Of a DNA stretch of 64,000 nt, positions 15,411 to 23,329 are shown piece by piece. Position numbers and translations under genes: made by a program. Below the pieces are notes generated by a model. It worked only from the letters and a program-made list of their open reading frames with translations, searched no databases and was not told where the DNA came from. How positions within the stretch are numbered: position 1 is the stretch's first letter; every line of letters begins with the position of its first letter. The stretch is from Miltoncostaea oceani (GTDB taxonomy: Bacteria > Actinomycetota > Thermoleophilia > Miltoncostaeales > Miltoncostaeaceae): contig NZ_CP064356.1 of assembly GCF_018141545.1 (NCBI RefSeq), forward strand, positions 3,609,001 to 3,673,000, written 5' to 3'.

Positions 15411-15833
15411 TCAGATCGCCGCCACGGAGATCCCGGTGCGGCCGCGGCGCTCGACGGCGGTGCGGCGGAGCGCGGAGCACACCGACAGCGCGACGCGGTA
15501 GCCGGCGTCGGACTCGGCGCCGGTCATCACCATCGTGCAGGCGGCGCGGCCCGAGAGGGAGCGCACCAGGCGCCGGGGGCGCTCGGAGATGATCATCATC
15601 GGCCGGTCGTCGGCGTGCAGGCCGTCGGCGAGCTGGCGCCAGTCGGCGTCGTCGCCGCGGAGGTCGAGCATCACGATGTCGCCCGAGGCGGGCGGCGTCC
15701 GGTGGGAGGCGGCGTCGGCCGCGAGGACGACGTAGCCGAGCCGGGTGAGGGTCTCCTCGAGGGCGGAGCGGCCGGCCCCGTCGGAGCCGAGGACCAGGAT
15801 CTGGGTCTGGTGGTGCATCTGTTCGTACCCCAT
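15411..15833 (-). CDS. Degenerate receiver-domain protein
   Basis: A 140-aa protein resembling a stand-alone response-regulator receiver: a first strand QILVLGSDGAGRSALEETL, an Asp-bearing strand DIVMLDLRGDD, then PMMIISERPRR. The acidic pocket near the N-terminus is reduced to a single Asp (GSDG), and the conserved Lys near the end is not obvious, so phosphorylation is doubtful. The ATG at 15833 is used; a second in-frame ATG at 15818 (MHHQTQILV) is equally possible. No output domain and no partner kinase is nearby. The function is unknown. Confidence 0.6.
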   Translation of the reverse strand: MGYEQMHHQTQILVLGSDGAGRSALEETLTRLGYVVLAADAASHRTPPASGDIVMLDLRGDDADWRQLADGLHADDRPMMIISERPRRLVRSLSGRAACTMVMTGAESDAGYRVALSVCSALRRTAVERRGRTGISVAAI

Positions 15834-15930
15834 ATCGCGAGAGTTTCTGCGCGGTCCCCGCATCGGGCGGGGGGCGCGGGACGCGGATCGACCCTGTCGA
15901 GGACGCACCTCGACCGGGTCGGGGGCCGAA

Positions 15931-17055
15931 CTAGCCGGGCCGGCGGACCGCCATGCCGTGGCCGCTGCGGGGACCGAGGAGGCCGAGCAGGTACACGCGC
16001 TCGGACAGCTGCGGACGCGGCGCGTAGGCCGCGAGCAGGAGGGTGCCCAGCAGGATGAGGAAGACGATGCTCGACGCGGGCGGGGCGCCCGAGCCGGGGA
16101 GGACGTAGCCGGCGAGCACCTCGAGCAGGCTCGCGCCGGAGGGCACGCTGCCCTCGGGGGCGACCAGGCGGGGCGCGGTCGAGAAGGCGTCCGTCTCCGG
16201 GGGCTCCGTGGCCGTCGCGAACGCGTCGGCGGCCTGCTGCCGGTGCGCGGTGACGACGGGGCCGGTCGTGGAGAACGGGTCGCGCATCGCGGCGCCGAGG
16301 CCCGTGTCGGTCAGGAGCCCCGGTGCGCCGGCCGCGCGGTCCGCCGGGGCGGGACCGAGGGGCGGGGCCGGGTCGGGCGAGGTGGGGGCGCCGAGGGCCA
16401 GGGTCACATCGGGGCCGGTCGACGGGGTGCCCGGGCCGCTGGTCGTCTCCGGGAGGGTGGGCGGTGCCACCGGGAGGCGGACGACGGGGACCGGGGTCGT
16501 CGTGACCGGGTAGAGGACCGCCGGGCGGGCGCCGGGGTCGTCCGGGGTCGCGCCCATGCCGGGCGTGAGCTCGGGGAGCGCGGGTGCGAGCACCGGCTCG
16601 AGGACCGGGACCAGGATCCCGGGGATGTCGATGACCGATCCGGCCGGCGCGGGCGCCGGGGTCGGGTCGGTGGCCGGGGCCGGCTCCGGGGACTCCGTCG
16701 CGGGCGACGGGGCCGGGGCCTGGTCGACCGGCGTCGGGGTGGGCTCCTGCGCCACGGGCTCCTCGGCGACCGGCGCCTCGGAGGCGGGCGGCTCCTCGGC
16801 GGGGGCCGGGACCGGCTCCTGCGCGACGGGCGCCTCGCTCGCGGGCGTCTCCTCGGCCGGCGCCTGCGAGGCGGGGGCCTCGCTGGCCGGCGCCTCGGAG
16901 GCCGGGGCCTCGGACGACGTGGCCGGCGGGTCCATCACCGCGGCGTCGTCGGCGAGGGCGACGGCCGGTGCGAGCACCGCCAGGAGGACGGCCACCAGCA
17001 GCACGCGCAACAGCGTCACGAGGGACGAGGTGTGTGTGGGCGGGGCCGGACTCAC
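15931..17055 (-). CDS. Proline/alanine-rich exported protein with C-terminal membrane anchor
   Basis: A 374-aa surface-type protein. It has an N-terminal signal sequence (LLRVLLVAVLLAVLAPAVALA), then a long low-complexity region with SEAPA, AEEP, AQEP and PAPAP repeats (about residues 45-165), a Pro/Thr-rich middle, and a C-terminal hydrophobic helix SSIVFLILLGTLLLAAYA followed by a short basic tail. It looks like a wall-spanning stalk rather than an enzyme. The GTG at 17055 is chosen; an ATG at 17142 would put a long polar stretch before the signal helix. The upstream 130 bases are relatively AT-rich, as expected for a promoter. No family was recognised. Confidence 0.65.
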   Translation of the reverse strand: MSPAPPTHTSSLVTLLRVLLVAVLLAVLAPAVALADDAAVMDPPATSSEAPASEAPASEAPASQAPAEETPASEAPVAQEPVPAPAEEPPASEAPVAEEPVAQEPTPTPVDQAPAPSPATESPEPAPATDPTPAPAPAGSVIDIPGILVPVLEPVLAPALPELTPGMGATPDDPGARPAVLYPVTTTPVPVVRLPVAPPTLPETTSGPGTPSTGPDVTLALGAPTSPDPAPPLGPAPADRAAGAPGLLTDTGLGAAMRDPFSTTGPVVTAHRQQAADAFATATEPPETDAFSTAPRLVAPEGSVPSGASLLEVLAGYVLPGSGAPPASSIVFLILLGTLLLAAYAPRPQLSERVYLLGLLGPRSGHGMAVRRPG

Positions 17056-17183
17056 GAGAAAGTCGCCGTATTCACCGATTCCGACAGCGGGGGCAGGAGT
17101 ATCGAGCGCGCCGAAGATACACCGGATCGGTCCGTCAAGCATCAATTCCGTGGTGCATGTCGTGTCACGTGGATCCAGGTGTT
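17056..17183 (-). promoter_or_regulatory. AT-richer upstream region of the proline-rich protein gene
   Basis: This is the most AT-rich stretch in the left half. Read on the minus strand it contains TTGATG, TTGACG and TATCTT elements that could form a promoter, but no pair has ideal spacing. It also has palindromes CACGTG and GGATCC. No terminator for the upstream HAD gene is evident. Confidence 0.3.
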
Positions 17184-17855
17184 TCACCTTTTGCAGTATT
17201 CGACGAGCGATGTGAGTGACGTGACGCGCGGGCACGGCCCGGGCGGCAGGCTCCCGTCGCGGTCGACGAGCACCGCGCGGACCCCGGCGGCGGCGGCCCC
17301 GGCGCAGTCGGCGTGCGGCAGGTCGCCGCAGTGGAGCGCGCGCCCGGGGGGCACCCCGAGGGCCTCCAGTGCGTGGCGGAAGATCGCGGGGTCGGGCTTC
17401 GCCGCGCCGACGCCGGCGCTCGTTGCGACCACCCCGAAGCGGTCCGCGACGCCGAGGCCCTCCAGCACGTCGGGGAGCGCGTGGTCCCAGTTCGACACCA
17501 CGCCCAGGGCGACGCCGGCGGCGGCGAGTGCGTCGAGGGCCGGGACCGCGTCGGGGAACAGGGTGAAGCGCAGGCTCCCCACCAGGATCGGGGTGAGGAC
17601 GTCGAGGTCGGGGGCGTCGCCGCCGAGGGCGTCGCGCAGGACGCCGGCGCACTCGCGCCGCAGCGCGGCGAGCGAGGGGGCGTCGCGCCCGCGCCCCAGG
17701 TTCGCCCGGTAGTGGAGGACCTCGGCCCGGAGGGCGTCCGCCACGCGCGCCGCGTCGTGGACGTGCCCCGCGCGCGCGAGGGCCGCCCGCAGGAGCGGCA
17801 CGGGGGGCTCCAGCGCGAGGAGGGTGCCGTGGGCGTCCAGGAGGACGGCGTCCAC
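17184..17855 (-). CDS. HAD-superfamily hydrolase
   Basis: A 223-aa haloacid-dehalogenase-type phosphatase. Motif I is DAHGT (Asp nucleophile; the usual second Asp of D-x-D is replaced by His, as in some dehalogenase-like and phosphatase members). A helical cap lies at about residues 20-90, motif II is VVSNWD, motif III is the Lys in GAAKPDPAIF and motif IV is HCGDLPHAD. Such enzymes dephosphorylate small metabolites; the substrate is unknown. The GTG at 17855 begins just before the first strand. The gene has no tight operon partner. Confidence 0.88.
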   Translation of the reverse strand: MDAVLLDAHGTLLALEPPVPLLRAALARAGHVHDAARVADALRAEVLHYRANLGRGRDAPSLAALRRECAGVLRDALGGDAPDLDVLTPILVGSLRFTLFPDAVPALDALAAAGVALGVVSNWDHALPDVLEGLGVADRFGVVATSAGVGAAKPDPAIFRHALEALGVPPGRALHCGDLPHADCAGAAAAGVRAVLVDRDGSLPPGPCPRVTSLTSLVEYCKR

Positions 17856-17894
17856 CGGCGAACCGTCACGGTGGGGATCAGCGGGGTGCTGGGC

Positions 17895-17900
17895 TATGAT
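17895..17900 (+). promoter_or_regulatory. -10 box (TATGAT) upstream of the 17933/PBP operon
   Basis: TATGAT, one mismatch from consensus, 32 bases before the ATG at 17933. No good -35 at 16-18 bases was seen. Confidence 0.4.
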
Positions 17901-17932
17901 CCCGCGTCCTCTCGGCGCTGGGGGTTCGCGGC

Positions 17933-18409
17933 ATGCGCGTTTCTCGGGGGCGCGTCGCGATCGCGGTCGCCCTGGTCATGGTGATCGCCGTCGCGGCGGT
18001 CCCCACGCTGGTGGCGGAGCGGTACACGGACGGGCCCGGTGGGGCGGAGGTGGGTCATGCGAGGCTCGATCGCGGATGGGAGTTCGTCTATCACGCCGTG
18101 CGGCTCTCCCGCGGCGCCCGCCTGCCCTCGGAGGACTTCGCGATCGTGCGTGCGCGCAGCGCGTGGGCCGGCCCGCCGGCCGTCGCCCAGGACGTGGAGC
18201 TCGTCTACTCCGACGGGCCGTTCGACGTCCCCGTCCCGCCCGGCGGGACCGCGCCACCCCCTGAGCGCCGCCGCGCCGAGCCGCTGTCGCGCCTCGGGTG
18301 GGTCGTCTACGGCCGCGTCCGCGGCGGGCCGCTCCAGATGATCGGGCTGCTCGACTACGCCTCCGGGCGCGTGGCCTGGAACATCCGCCCGCTGGAGGCC
18401 ACCCCGTGA
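17933..18409 (+). CDS. Membrane-anchored hypothetical protein upstream of the class A PBP
   Basis: A 158-aa protein with one N-terminal membrane helix (RVAIAVALVMVIAVAAVPTLVA) and an extracellular domain of about 130 residues (LDRGWEFVYHAVRLSRGARL, SRLGWVVYGRVRGGP, LLDYASGRVAWNI). No family was recognised. The stop overlaps the PBP start as GTGA, so the two are translationally coupled; a role as a small partner in cell-wall synthesis is a reasonable guess only. Confidence 0.7.
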   Translation: MRVSRGRVAIAVALVMVIAVAAVPTLVAERYTDGPGGAEVGHARLDRGWEFVYHAVRLSRGARLPSEDFAIVRARSAWAGPPAVAQDVELVYSDGPFDVPVPPGGTAPPPERRRAEPLSRLGWVVYGRVRGGPLQMIGLLDYASGRVAWNIRPLEATP

Positions 18410-20625
18410 GCGACCTCCGGCGACGCCGGCGCGGCCGTGCACGGCGCGCCCGGCGCAAGCGGACCAACCTCCTGCTGATCGTGAGCGGGCTGCTCGTCGC
18501 CCTGATCGGCGGCGGCGCCCTCGTCACCGCGCTCGCCGTGCACTCGGTGGCGCAGCGCCTCGAGGCCGAGGGCGGTGAGCTCAAGGAGATCCGCCTCGGG
18601 CAGAACACCCGCATCTACGACAAGAACGGCGACCAGCTCGGCATCGTCGCCGGCGAGACGAACCGCACCGTCGTGGGCACGCGGCGGATCCCGCAGGTGC
18701 TGAAGGACGCGACCGTCGCGATCGAGGACAAGCGCTTCTTCGAGCACTCCGGCGTCGACTACTACCGGCTCGTCGGCGCGGGCGTGCGCGACCTGCAGAG
18801 CGGCGCCGCGACCCAGGGCGGCAGCACGATCACGATGCAGCTCATGAAGAACCTCTACGAGCCGCAGGCCGACCGCACGTTGTCGAAGAAGATCGAGGAG
18901 GCCTACCTCGCCTTCCAGTACGAGAAGAGGTACACGAAGGACGAGATCCTCGTGAAGTACCTCAACGGGGTGTTCTACGGGCAGAACGCCATCGGCGTGC
19001 AGGCCGCGTCCCTGACCTACTTCGACAAGGACGTCGCCGACATCAGCCTGCCGCAGGCCGCCCTTCTCGCGGGGCTGCCGCAGGCGCCGAGCCAGTACAA
19101 CCCGTTCCAGAACCCCGACGACGCCCGCGAGCGGCGCAACCTGGTGCTCGACCAGATGGCCGAGCAGGGCTACATCACGCAGGAGCGGGCCGACCAGGCC
19201 AAGCGCGCCGGCATCGCCCTGAAGCGCGGGCAGGCCTACAAGCGCAAGCGGGAGGAGTACTTCTTCGAGTACGTCCGCCAGGAGCTGATCGACCGCTACG
19301 GCGCGGGCGAGGTCCAGAAGGGCGGGTTCAAGGTCTACACGACCATCGACCCGGCGCTGCAGAGCGCGGCACGGCGCGCGATCCGCGAGAACCTCTTCTA
19401 CGACGACGACCCCGCGTCCGCGGTGGTGACGGTCGACTCGCAGAAGGGCTTCATCCGCGCGATGGCCTCGAACCAGCGCTTCAGCGACAACCAGTTCAAC
19501 TTCGCGACGCAGGCCGAGCGCCAGCCCGGGTCGACGTTCAAGACGTTCGTGCTGACCGAGGCGATCCGGCGGGGCATCAACCCGTACACGACGCTCTACG
19601 CCAGCAAGAAGCTCGACTTCGTGGACGACCAGTACGGGCCGATCGACGTGGCGACCTACTCGAACTCGTACCGGGGGGCGGTCCCGATCGCGTCGGCGAC
19701 GCTCAGCTCGGACAACGCCGTCTACCAGCAGCTCACGCTCGACCTGGGCCCCCAGGACATCATCGACCTCGCCTACAAGATGGGCATCTCCCGCGACCGC
19801 GAGCTGCCCGACGTCGCGTCGATCGGCCTCGGCGCCGGCGAGGTCACGCCCCTCGACATGGCGACGGCCTACGCCCCGCTCTCGAATGGCGGGATGAGCG
19901 TGAAGCCGATCGCGATCCGCAAGATCGAGCTGCCGAACGGCAGGAGCGAGACGTTCGCCCCCGAGCGCAAGCGGGTGTTCTCGGACGGCGTCGCGTACGA
20001 GGTGACCCGCATCCTCGAGAGCAACGTCACCGGCGGCACCGGCGGCAACGCCCAGATCGGCGTCCCCGTGGCCGGCAAGACGGGCACCACCGACGACTTC
20101 GCGGACGCCTGGTTCGTGGGCTACACGCCGCAGTACTCGACCGCCGTCTGGGTCGGCTACCCCAACTCCACGGGCCCGAAGCGGTACATGACGAGCGTGC
20201 ACGGCATCGCCGTCGCCGGCGGCTCGTTCCCCGCGCTGATCTGGGGCGACTACATGCGGGTGCTGGTGGAGCGCCTCGGCGGGTCCGGGTCGTTCCCGCT
20301 GCCCGACGACCCCGTCGAGTGGGCGCCCTTCTCCAGCGACTTCACCCGCGCGGCGGGCGCCGTGCGGGCCGCGTCGGCGCGCTCCGCGGCGGCGTCGAGC
20401 GCCGCCAGCGAGTCGACCCCGTCCACGGACCGGGTCCCGACCAGCACGCCGGCCGCGCCCCCGGTGACGCCGCCCCCGCCGACGGCGCCCGCCCCCACGC
20501 CGACGCCGACCCCCACCCCGACGCCGACCCCCACCCCGACCCCCCCGGCGGTCCCCTCGACGCCGGCGACCCCTCCGCCGCCGCCCGCGACGACCCCCGC
20601 GCCACCACCGCCCGCGACGCCATAG
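18406..20625 (+). CDS. Class A penicillin-binding protein (bifunctional transglycosylase/transpeptidase)
   Basis: Polymerises and crosslinks peptidoglycan outside the membrane; 739 aa. The layout is a basic cytoplasmic tail, one membrane helix (LLLIVSGLLVALIGGGALVTAL), a GT51 domain (catalytic Glu107 in EDKRFFEHSG; QGGSTITMQLMKNL; KYLNGVFYGQNAIG) and a transpeptidase domain with Ser376/Lys379 (PGSTFK), SDN and KTGT (Lys558). A Pro/Thr tail of repeated TPTP units ends the protein, as in other actinobacterial PBPs. The GTG at 18406 overlaps the upstream stop. The TAG stop also forms the first half of a TAGGAT box. Confidence 0.95.
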   Translation: MSDLRRRRRGRARRARRKRTNLLLIVSGLLVALIGGGALVTALAVHSVAQRLEAEGGELKEIRLGQNTRIYDKNGDQLGIVAGETNRTVVGTRRIPQVLKDATVAIEDKRFFEHSGVDYYRLVGAGVRDLQSGAATQGGSTITMQLMKNLYEPQADRTLSKKIEEAYLAFQYEKRYTKDEILVKYLNGVFYGQNAIGVQAASLTYFDKDVADISLPQAALLAGLPQAPSQYNPFQNPDDARERRNLVLDQMAEQGYITQERADQAKRAGIALKRGQAYKRKREEYFFEYVRQELIDRYGAGEVQKGGFKVYTTIDPALQSAARRAIRENLFYDDDPASAVVTVDSQKGFIRAMASNQRFSDNQFNFATQAERQPGSTFKTFVLTEAIRRGINPYTTLYASKKLDFVDDQYGPIDVATYSNSYRGAVPIASATLSSDNAVYQQLTLDLGPQDIIDLAYKMGISRDRELPDVASIGLGAGEVTPLDMATAYAPLSNGGMSVKPIAIRKIELPNGRSETFAPERKRVFSDGVAYEVTRILESNVTGGTGGNAQIGVPVAGKTGTTDDFADAWFVGYTPQYSTAVWVGYPNSTGPKRYMTSVHGIAVAGGSFPALIWGDYMRVLVERLGGSGSFPLPDDPVEWAPFSSDFTRAAGAVRAASARSAAASSAASESTPSTDRVPTSTPAAPPVTPPPPTAPAPTPTPTPTPTPTPTPTPPAVPSTPATPPPPPATTPAPPPPATP

Positions 20626-20628
20626 GAT
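20623..20628 (+). promoter_or_regulatory. -10-like TAGGAT formed over the PBP stop codon
   Basis: The TAG stop of the PBP gene (20623-20625) is read on as TAGGAT, 34 bases before the ATG at 20663. It could serve the next gene with a short leader. Confidence 0.35.
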
Positions 20629-20662
20629 CGGACCCCCGCCCCAGGCTGGTGCCATCGCGCGG

Positions 20663-22351
20663 ATGAGACGGATCGACCGACAGAGCGCCGCCCGGGCGGC
20701 GCAGGCGGCGGCCCGCCCGCTCGGCGCGGCCCTCCTCGCCGGGGTCGTCACGGCCGCGCTGCTGCTGTTCGGCCCGCCGGGCGGCGACCAGGCCGCCCAC
20801 CTGTACCTGACCCAGTCGTGGCGCGATCACGGCTGGGAGCTGTGGGACAACTTCTGGTACTCGGGCCGCTACGCCCAGGTCAACTACAGCCTGCTGTTCT
20901 ACCCCCTCGCCGCGCTCCTCGGCTGGGGGACGGTGGTGGTCGGGTCGTGCGCGGGCGCCGCCGCGGCGTTCGCGGCGCTGCTGCGACGGCGCTGGCCGGC
21001 CCTCGCCACGGGTCCCGCCCTGCTCTTCGCCCTGCTGGTGCCGCTCGGCGCCCTCGCGGGCACGTACCCCTTCCTGCTCGGCCTGGCGACGGCGCTCGGG
21101 GCGATCGTCGCCCTCGACGCCGGCCGCCGCGGCGCCGCCCTCGCCGGCGTGTTCGTCACCGCCCTCGCCCACCCGCTCGCGCTCGCGTTCCTGCTGGTCG
21201 TGCTGATCGCGGTGGCCGCCGCGAGCCGCGGCTGGTGGCGCACCCGCGGCAACGTCGTCCTCGCCGTCGGGACCGGCGCCGTGGCGGGCGCGCAGGCGCT
21301 GCTCCTGCGCGGCTTCTCGACGGGCGACGCCAGCTACCCGTTCGACCCGAAGGACGCCATCGCGATCACGGGCTTCTGCGCCGTCGGCCTGCTGCTGACG
21401 CGGGGGCTGCCCGACCAGCGCCTCCTGCGGGCCGTCTTCCTCGGGTACGCGGTGCTGGCGGTCGCGGCGTTCGCCGTGTCCTCGCCGCTCGGCGGCAACG
21501 CCGTGCGGCTGATCCTGCTGATGGGCGCGCCGCTGCTGCTGCTGCCCCTCGCCGCCCGCGGCTTCCGCCCCCGGGGCCTGACGGCGGTCTGCCTCGTCGG
21601 CGTGCTGATGTGGCAGACGATCCCCGCGGTCGCGGGGTGGCGCACGGCCTCCGAGTCGCGCGCCCAGGACAAGACCTTCTGGTACCCGGTGATCGCGTGG
21701 ACGGAGGCGCACCAGGACCCCGACTACCGCGTCCAGGTGGTCGCGACCGCCGACAACTGGGAGGCCTACTACCTCGCGCGGCGCGACGTCCCCCTCGCCC
21801 GCGGGTGGTTCCGCCAGGACGACTTCCCCGCGAACGCCGTCCTCTACGAGGACCTCACCGCCCGGCGCTACGCGGCGTGGCTGCGGCGGACCGGGGTGCG
21901 GTACGTGTTCCTGCCGGACGACCCCCTCGACTACAGCGCCACCAACGAGGCGGCGCTGCTGCGGTCCGGGCGGTCCGGGCTCGACGAGATCGCCCACATC
22001 GGCGGCTGGACCGTCTTCGAGCTGCCGCGGCCCACGCCGATCGCGACGCCCGCGGACGGCATCTCCGTGCTGGCGCTCACCTCCAGCGCCGTGACGCTGC
22101 GCGTCGCCGAGCCCGGCGTCTACCGGCTGCGGCTGCGGTACACGCCGTACTGGCGCGTCGAGAGCGGCACCGCGTGCGCCGCGCCGCGCGAGCCGTGGGG
22201 CACCGACCTGCGGGTCACCGAGGCCGGCGTGGTGCGCCTCTCGTTCGACGTCCGCCTCGGCACGTTCGTGGACGCGGTGCTCGGCGGCGATGGTGGCTGC
22301 GGCACCCCCGTCCTCGGCCCGCCCGCACCCGGGGCCCCCGCCCCCGGCTGA
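20663..22351 (+). CDS. Polytopic membrane protein, glycosyltransferase-like
   Basis: A 562-aa membrane protein with roughly ten hydrophobic helices in residues 15-340 and a soluble C-terminal region of about 220 residues. The first extracytoplasmic loop, GGDQAAHLYLTQSWRDHGWELWDNFWYSGRY, carries the acidic/aromatic signature seen in GT-C-like membrane proteins. The C-terminal part (VQVVATADNWEAYYLARRDVP and YVFLPDDPLDYSATNEAALL) resembles the periplasmic part of 6-pyruvoyl-tetrahydropterin-synthase-related membrane proteins. The function is probably polyprenyl-linked sugar transfer, but that is inference. The ATG at 20663 is the first sensible start. Confidence 0.7.
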   Translation: MRRIDRQSAARAAQAAARPLGAALLAGVVTAALLLFGPPGGDQAAHLYLTQSWRDHGWELWDNFWYSGRYAQVNYSLLFYPLAALLGWGTVVVGSCAGAAAAFAALLRRRWPALATGPALLFALLVPLGALAGTYPFLLGLATALGAIVALDAGRRGAALAGVFVTALAHPLALAFLLVVLIAVAAASRGWWRTRGNVVLAVGTGAVAGAQALLLRGFSTGDASYPFDPKDAIAITGFCAVGLLLTRGLPDQRLLRAVFLGYAVLAVAAFAVSSPLGGNAVRLILLMGAPLLLLPLAARGFRPRGLTAVCLVGVLMWQTIPAVAGWRTASESRAQDKTFWYPVIAWTEAHQDPDYRVQVVATADNWEAYYLARRDVPLARGWFRQDDFPANAVLYEDLTARRYAAWLRRTGVRYVFLPDDPLDYSATNEAALLRSGRSGLDEIAHIGGWTVFELPRPTPIATPADGISVLALTSSAVTLRVAEPGVYRLRLRYTPYWRVESGTACAAPREPWGTDLRVTEAGVVRLSFDVRLGTFVDAVLGGDGGCGTPVLGPPAPGAPAPG

Positions 22352-22364
22352 CCCGGCGGGGCGC

Positions 22365-22393
22365 TTGCGGCGCGGCGGCGGAGCGGACAACCT
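22365..22393 (+). promoter_or_regulatory. Leaderless-type promoter of the EEP-family gene
   Basis: TTGCGG (22365-22370), a 17-base spacer, CAACCT (22388-22393), 6 bases, then ATG 22400. The -10 differs from the TANNNT rule only at its first base; the spacing is ideal. Confidence 0.45.
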
Positions 22394-22399
22394 GCCGCG

Positions 22400-23329
22400 A
22401 TGGCCGCCGACGACACGCTCCGCGTGCTCACCTGGAACCTCTTCCACGGACGCGACGGGCTCCCCGGCCTCGGGGCGACGCGGCGGTCGACGTGGCGGCG
22501 GATCCCCGAGGACGACGGCGTGCACATGCACGTCAACCGCAAGCTCACGGGCCTGATGGCCCGGCGCATCGCCGGGTGGGCGCCCGACGTCGCCGCCCTC
22601 CAGGAGGTCCCGACCGGCGCCATCCGCGAGATCGTCGCCGTCACCGGGATGCGGGCCGTCTGGACGACGACGGGCCCCCTGATCGGCCCGGCCCGCCTGC
22701 GCGACGCCCTCGCCGCCCGCAACCCCGACCTGTGGCGCACCCACGAGGGCAACGCCAACGTCCTGCTCGTCGCCCCCGGCCTCGGCGTCGAGGAGGGGAG
22801 CGCCCGGGCGGTGCGCCTCAACCCGGTCCGCACCATCCTGCGGGCGGCGCGCGAGCTCGGCCCGGAGCGGGGTGAGCTGGTGCGGTACCTGCCGGAGCCG
22901 CGGCGCCTGGTCGTGGCCCGGGTGGTGCTGCCCGGGGGCGGCCGCGTCGCCGTCGGCTGCACCCACTGCCACAACGCCCGCCACCCCGGCGTGGTGGGAC
23001 GCGAGATCCTGCGCGCCGCGGCGAGCGTCGGCGACGTCGCCGGGGGCGGGCCGGCGGTGCTCGCCGGTGACCTGAACGCGCCGCCGAGCCACCCCGCGAT
23101 CGCCGAGCTCGGCGGCATCGGGTGGGAGGGCGCCGCCCCCGTCGCGGGGATGGGGATCGACCGGATCCTGCACCGCGGCCTGCGGGTCGGGGAGCCGGTG
23201 CGCCGCCTCGACCCCGCCGAGCGCGACGCGGGGGTGTGGTGGCGGGGCCGCGCCCGGCGCGTGCGCCTCTCCGACCACGACCCCGTGATGGCGACGTTCC
23301 GGCTGCCGCCTACGGCGAGCGCATCGTGA
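22400..23329 (+). CDS. Endonuclease/exonuclease/phosphatase (EEP) family protein
   Basis: A 309-aa metal-dependent phosphodiesterase/nuclease-fold protein. EEP landmarks are present in order: TWNLFHG, APDVAALQEVP (metal Glu), CTHCHNARHPGVV (in place of the usual T-H-L motif), VLAGDLNAPP (Asp/Asn pair) and RLSDHDPVMATF (catalytic Asp-His). Substrates in this superfamily range from DNA to phospholipids and sugar phosphates, so the substrate is undecided. There is no signal peptide, so it is cytoplasmic. The 3' end overlaps that of the convergent mannosyltransferase gene by 20 bases. Confidence 0.85.
   Translation: MAADDTLRVLTWNLFHGRDGLPGLGATRRSTWRRIPEDDGVHMHVNRKLTGLMARRIAGWAPDVAALQEVPTGAIREIVAVTGMRAVWTTTGPLIGPARLRDALAARNPDLWRTHEGNANVLLVAPGLGVEEGSARAVRLNPVRTILRAARELGPERGELVRYLPEPRRLVVARVVLPGGGRVAVGCTHCHNARHPGVVGREILRAAASVGDVAGGGPAVLAGDLNAPPSHPAIAELGGIGWEGAAPVAGMGIDRILHRGLRVGEPVRRLDPAERDAGVWWRGRARRVRLSDHDPVMATFRLPPTASAS

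Noticed and set aside
16770-16930. Short repeats in the proline-rich protein gene considered as a CRISPR or VNTR
   Set aside because: The units are in-frame codons for SEAPA/AEEP with no unique spacers; only coding-repeat variation remains possible.
17177-17192. AGGTG-TTT-CACCT followed by TTT, resembling a Rho-independent terminator
   Set aside because: The T-run is on the plus strand, but all flanking genes are transcribed from the minus strand, and the stem is only 5 bp and overlaps the HAD stop codon.
20490-20620. Tandem repeat of ACCCCGACGCC-like units at the end of the PBP gene
   Set aside because: It encodes the Thr-Pro tail of the PBP, a common low-complexity feature, not a separate repeat element or CRISPR.
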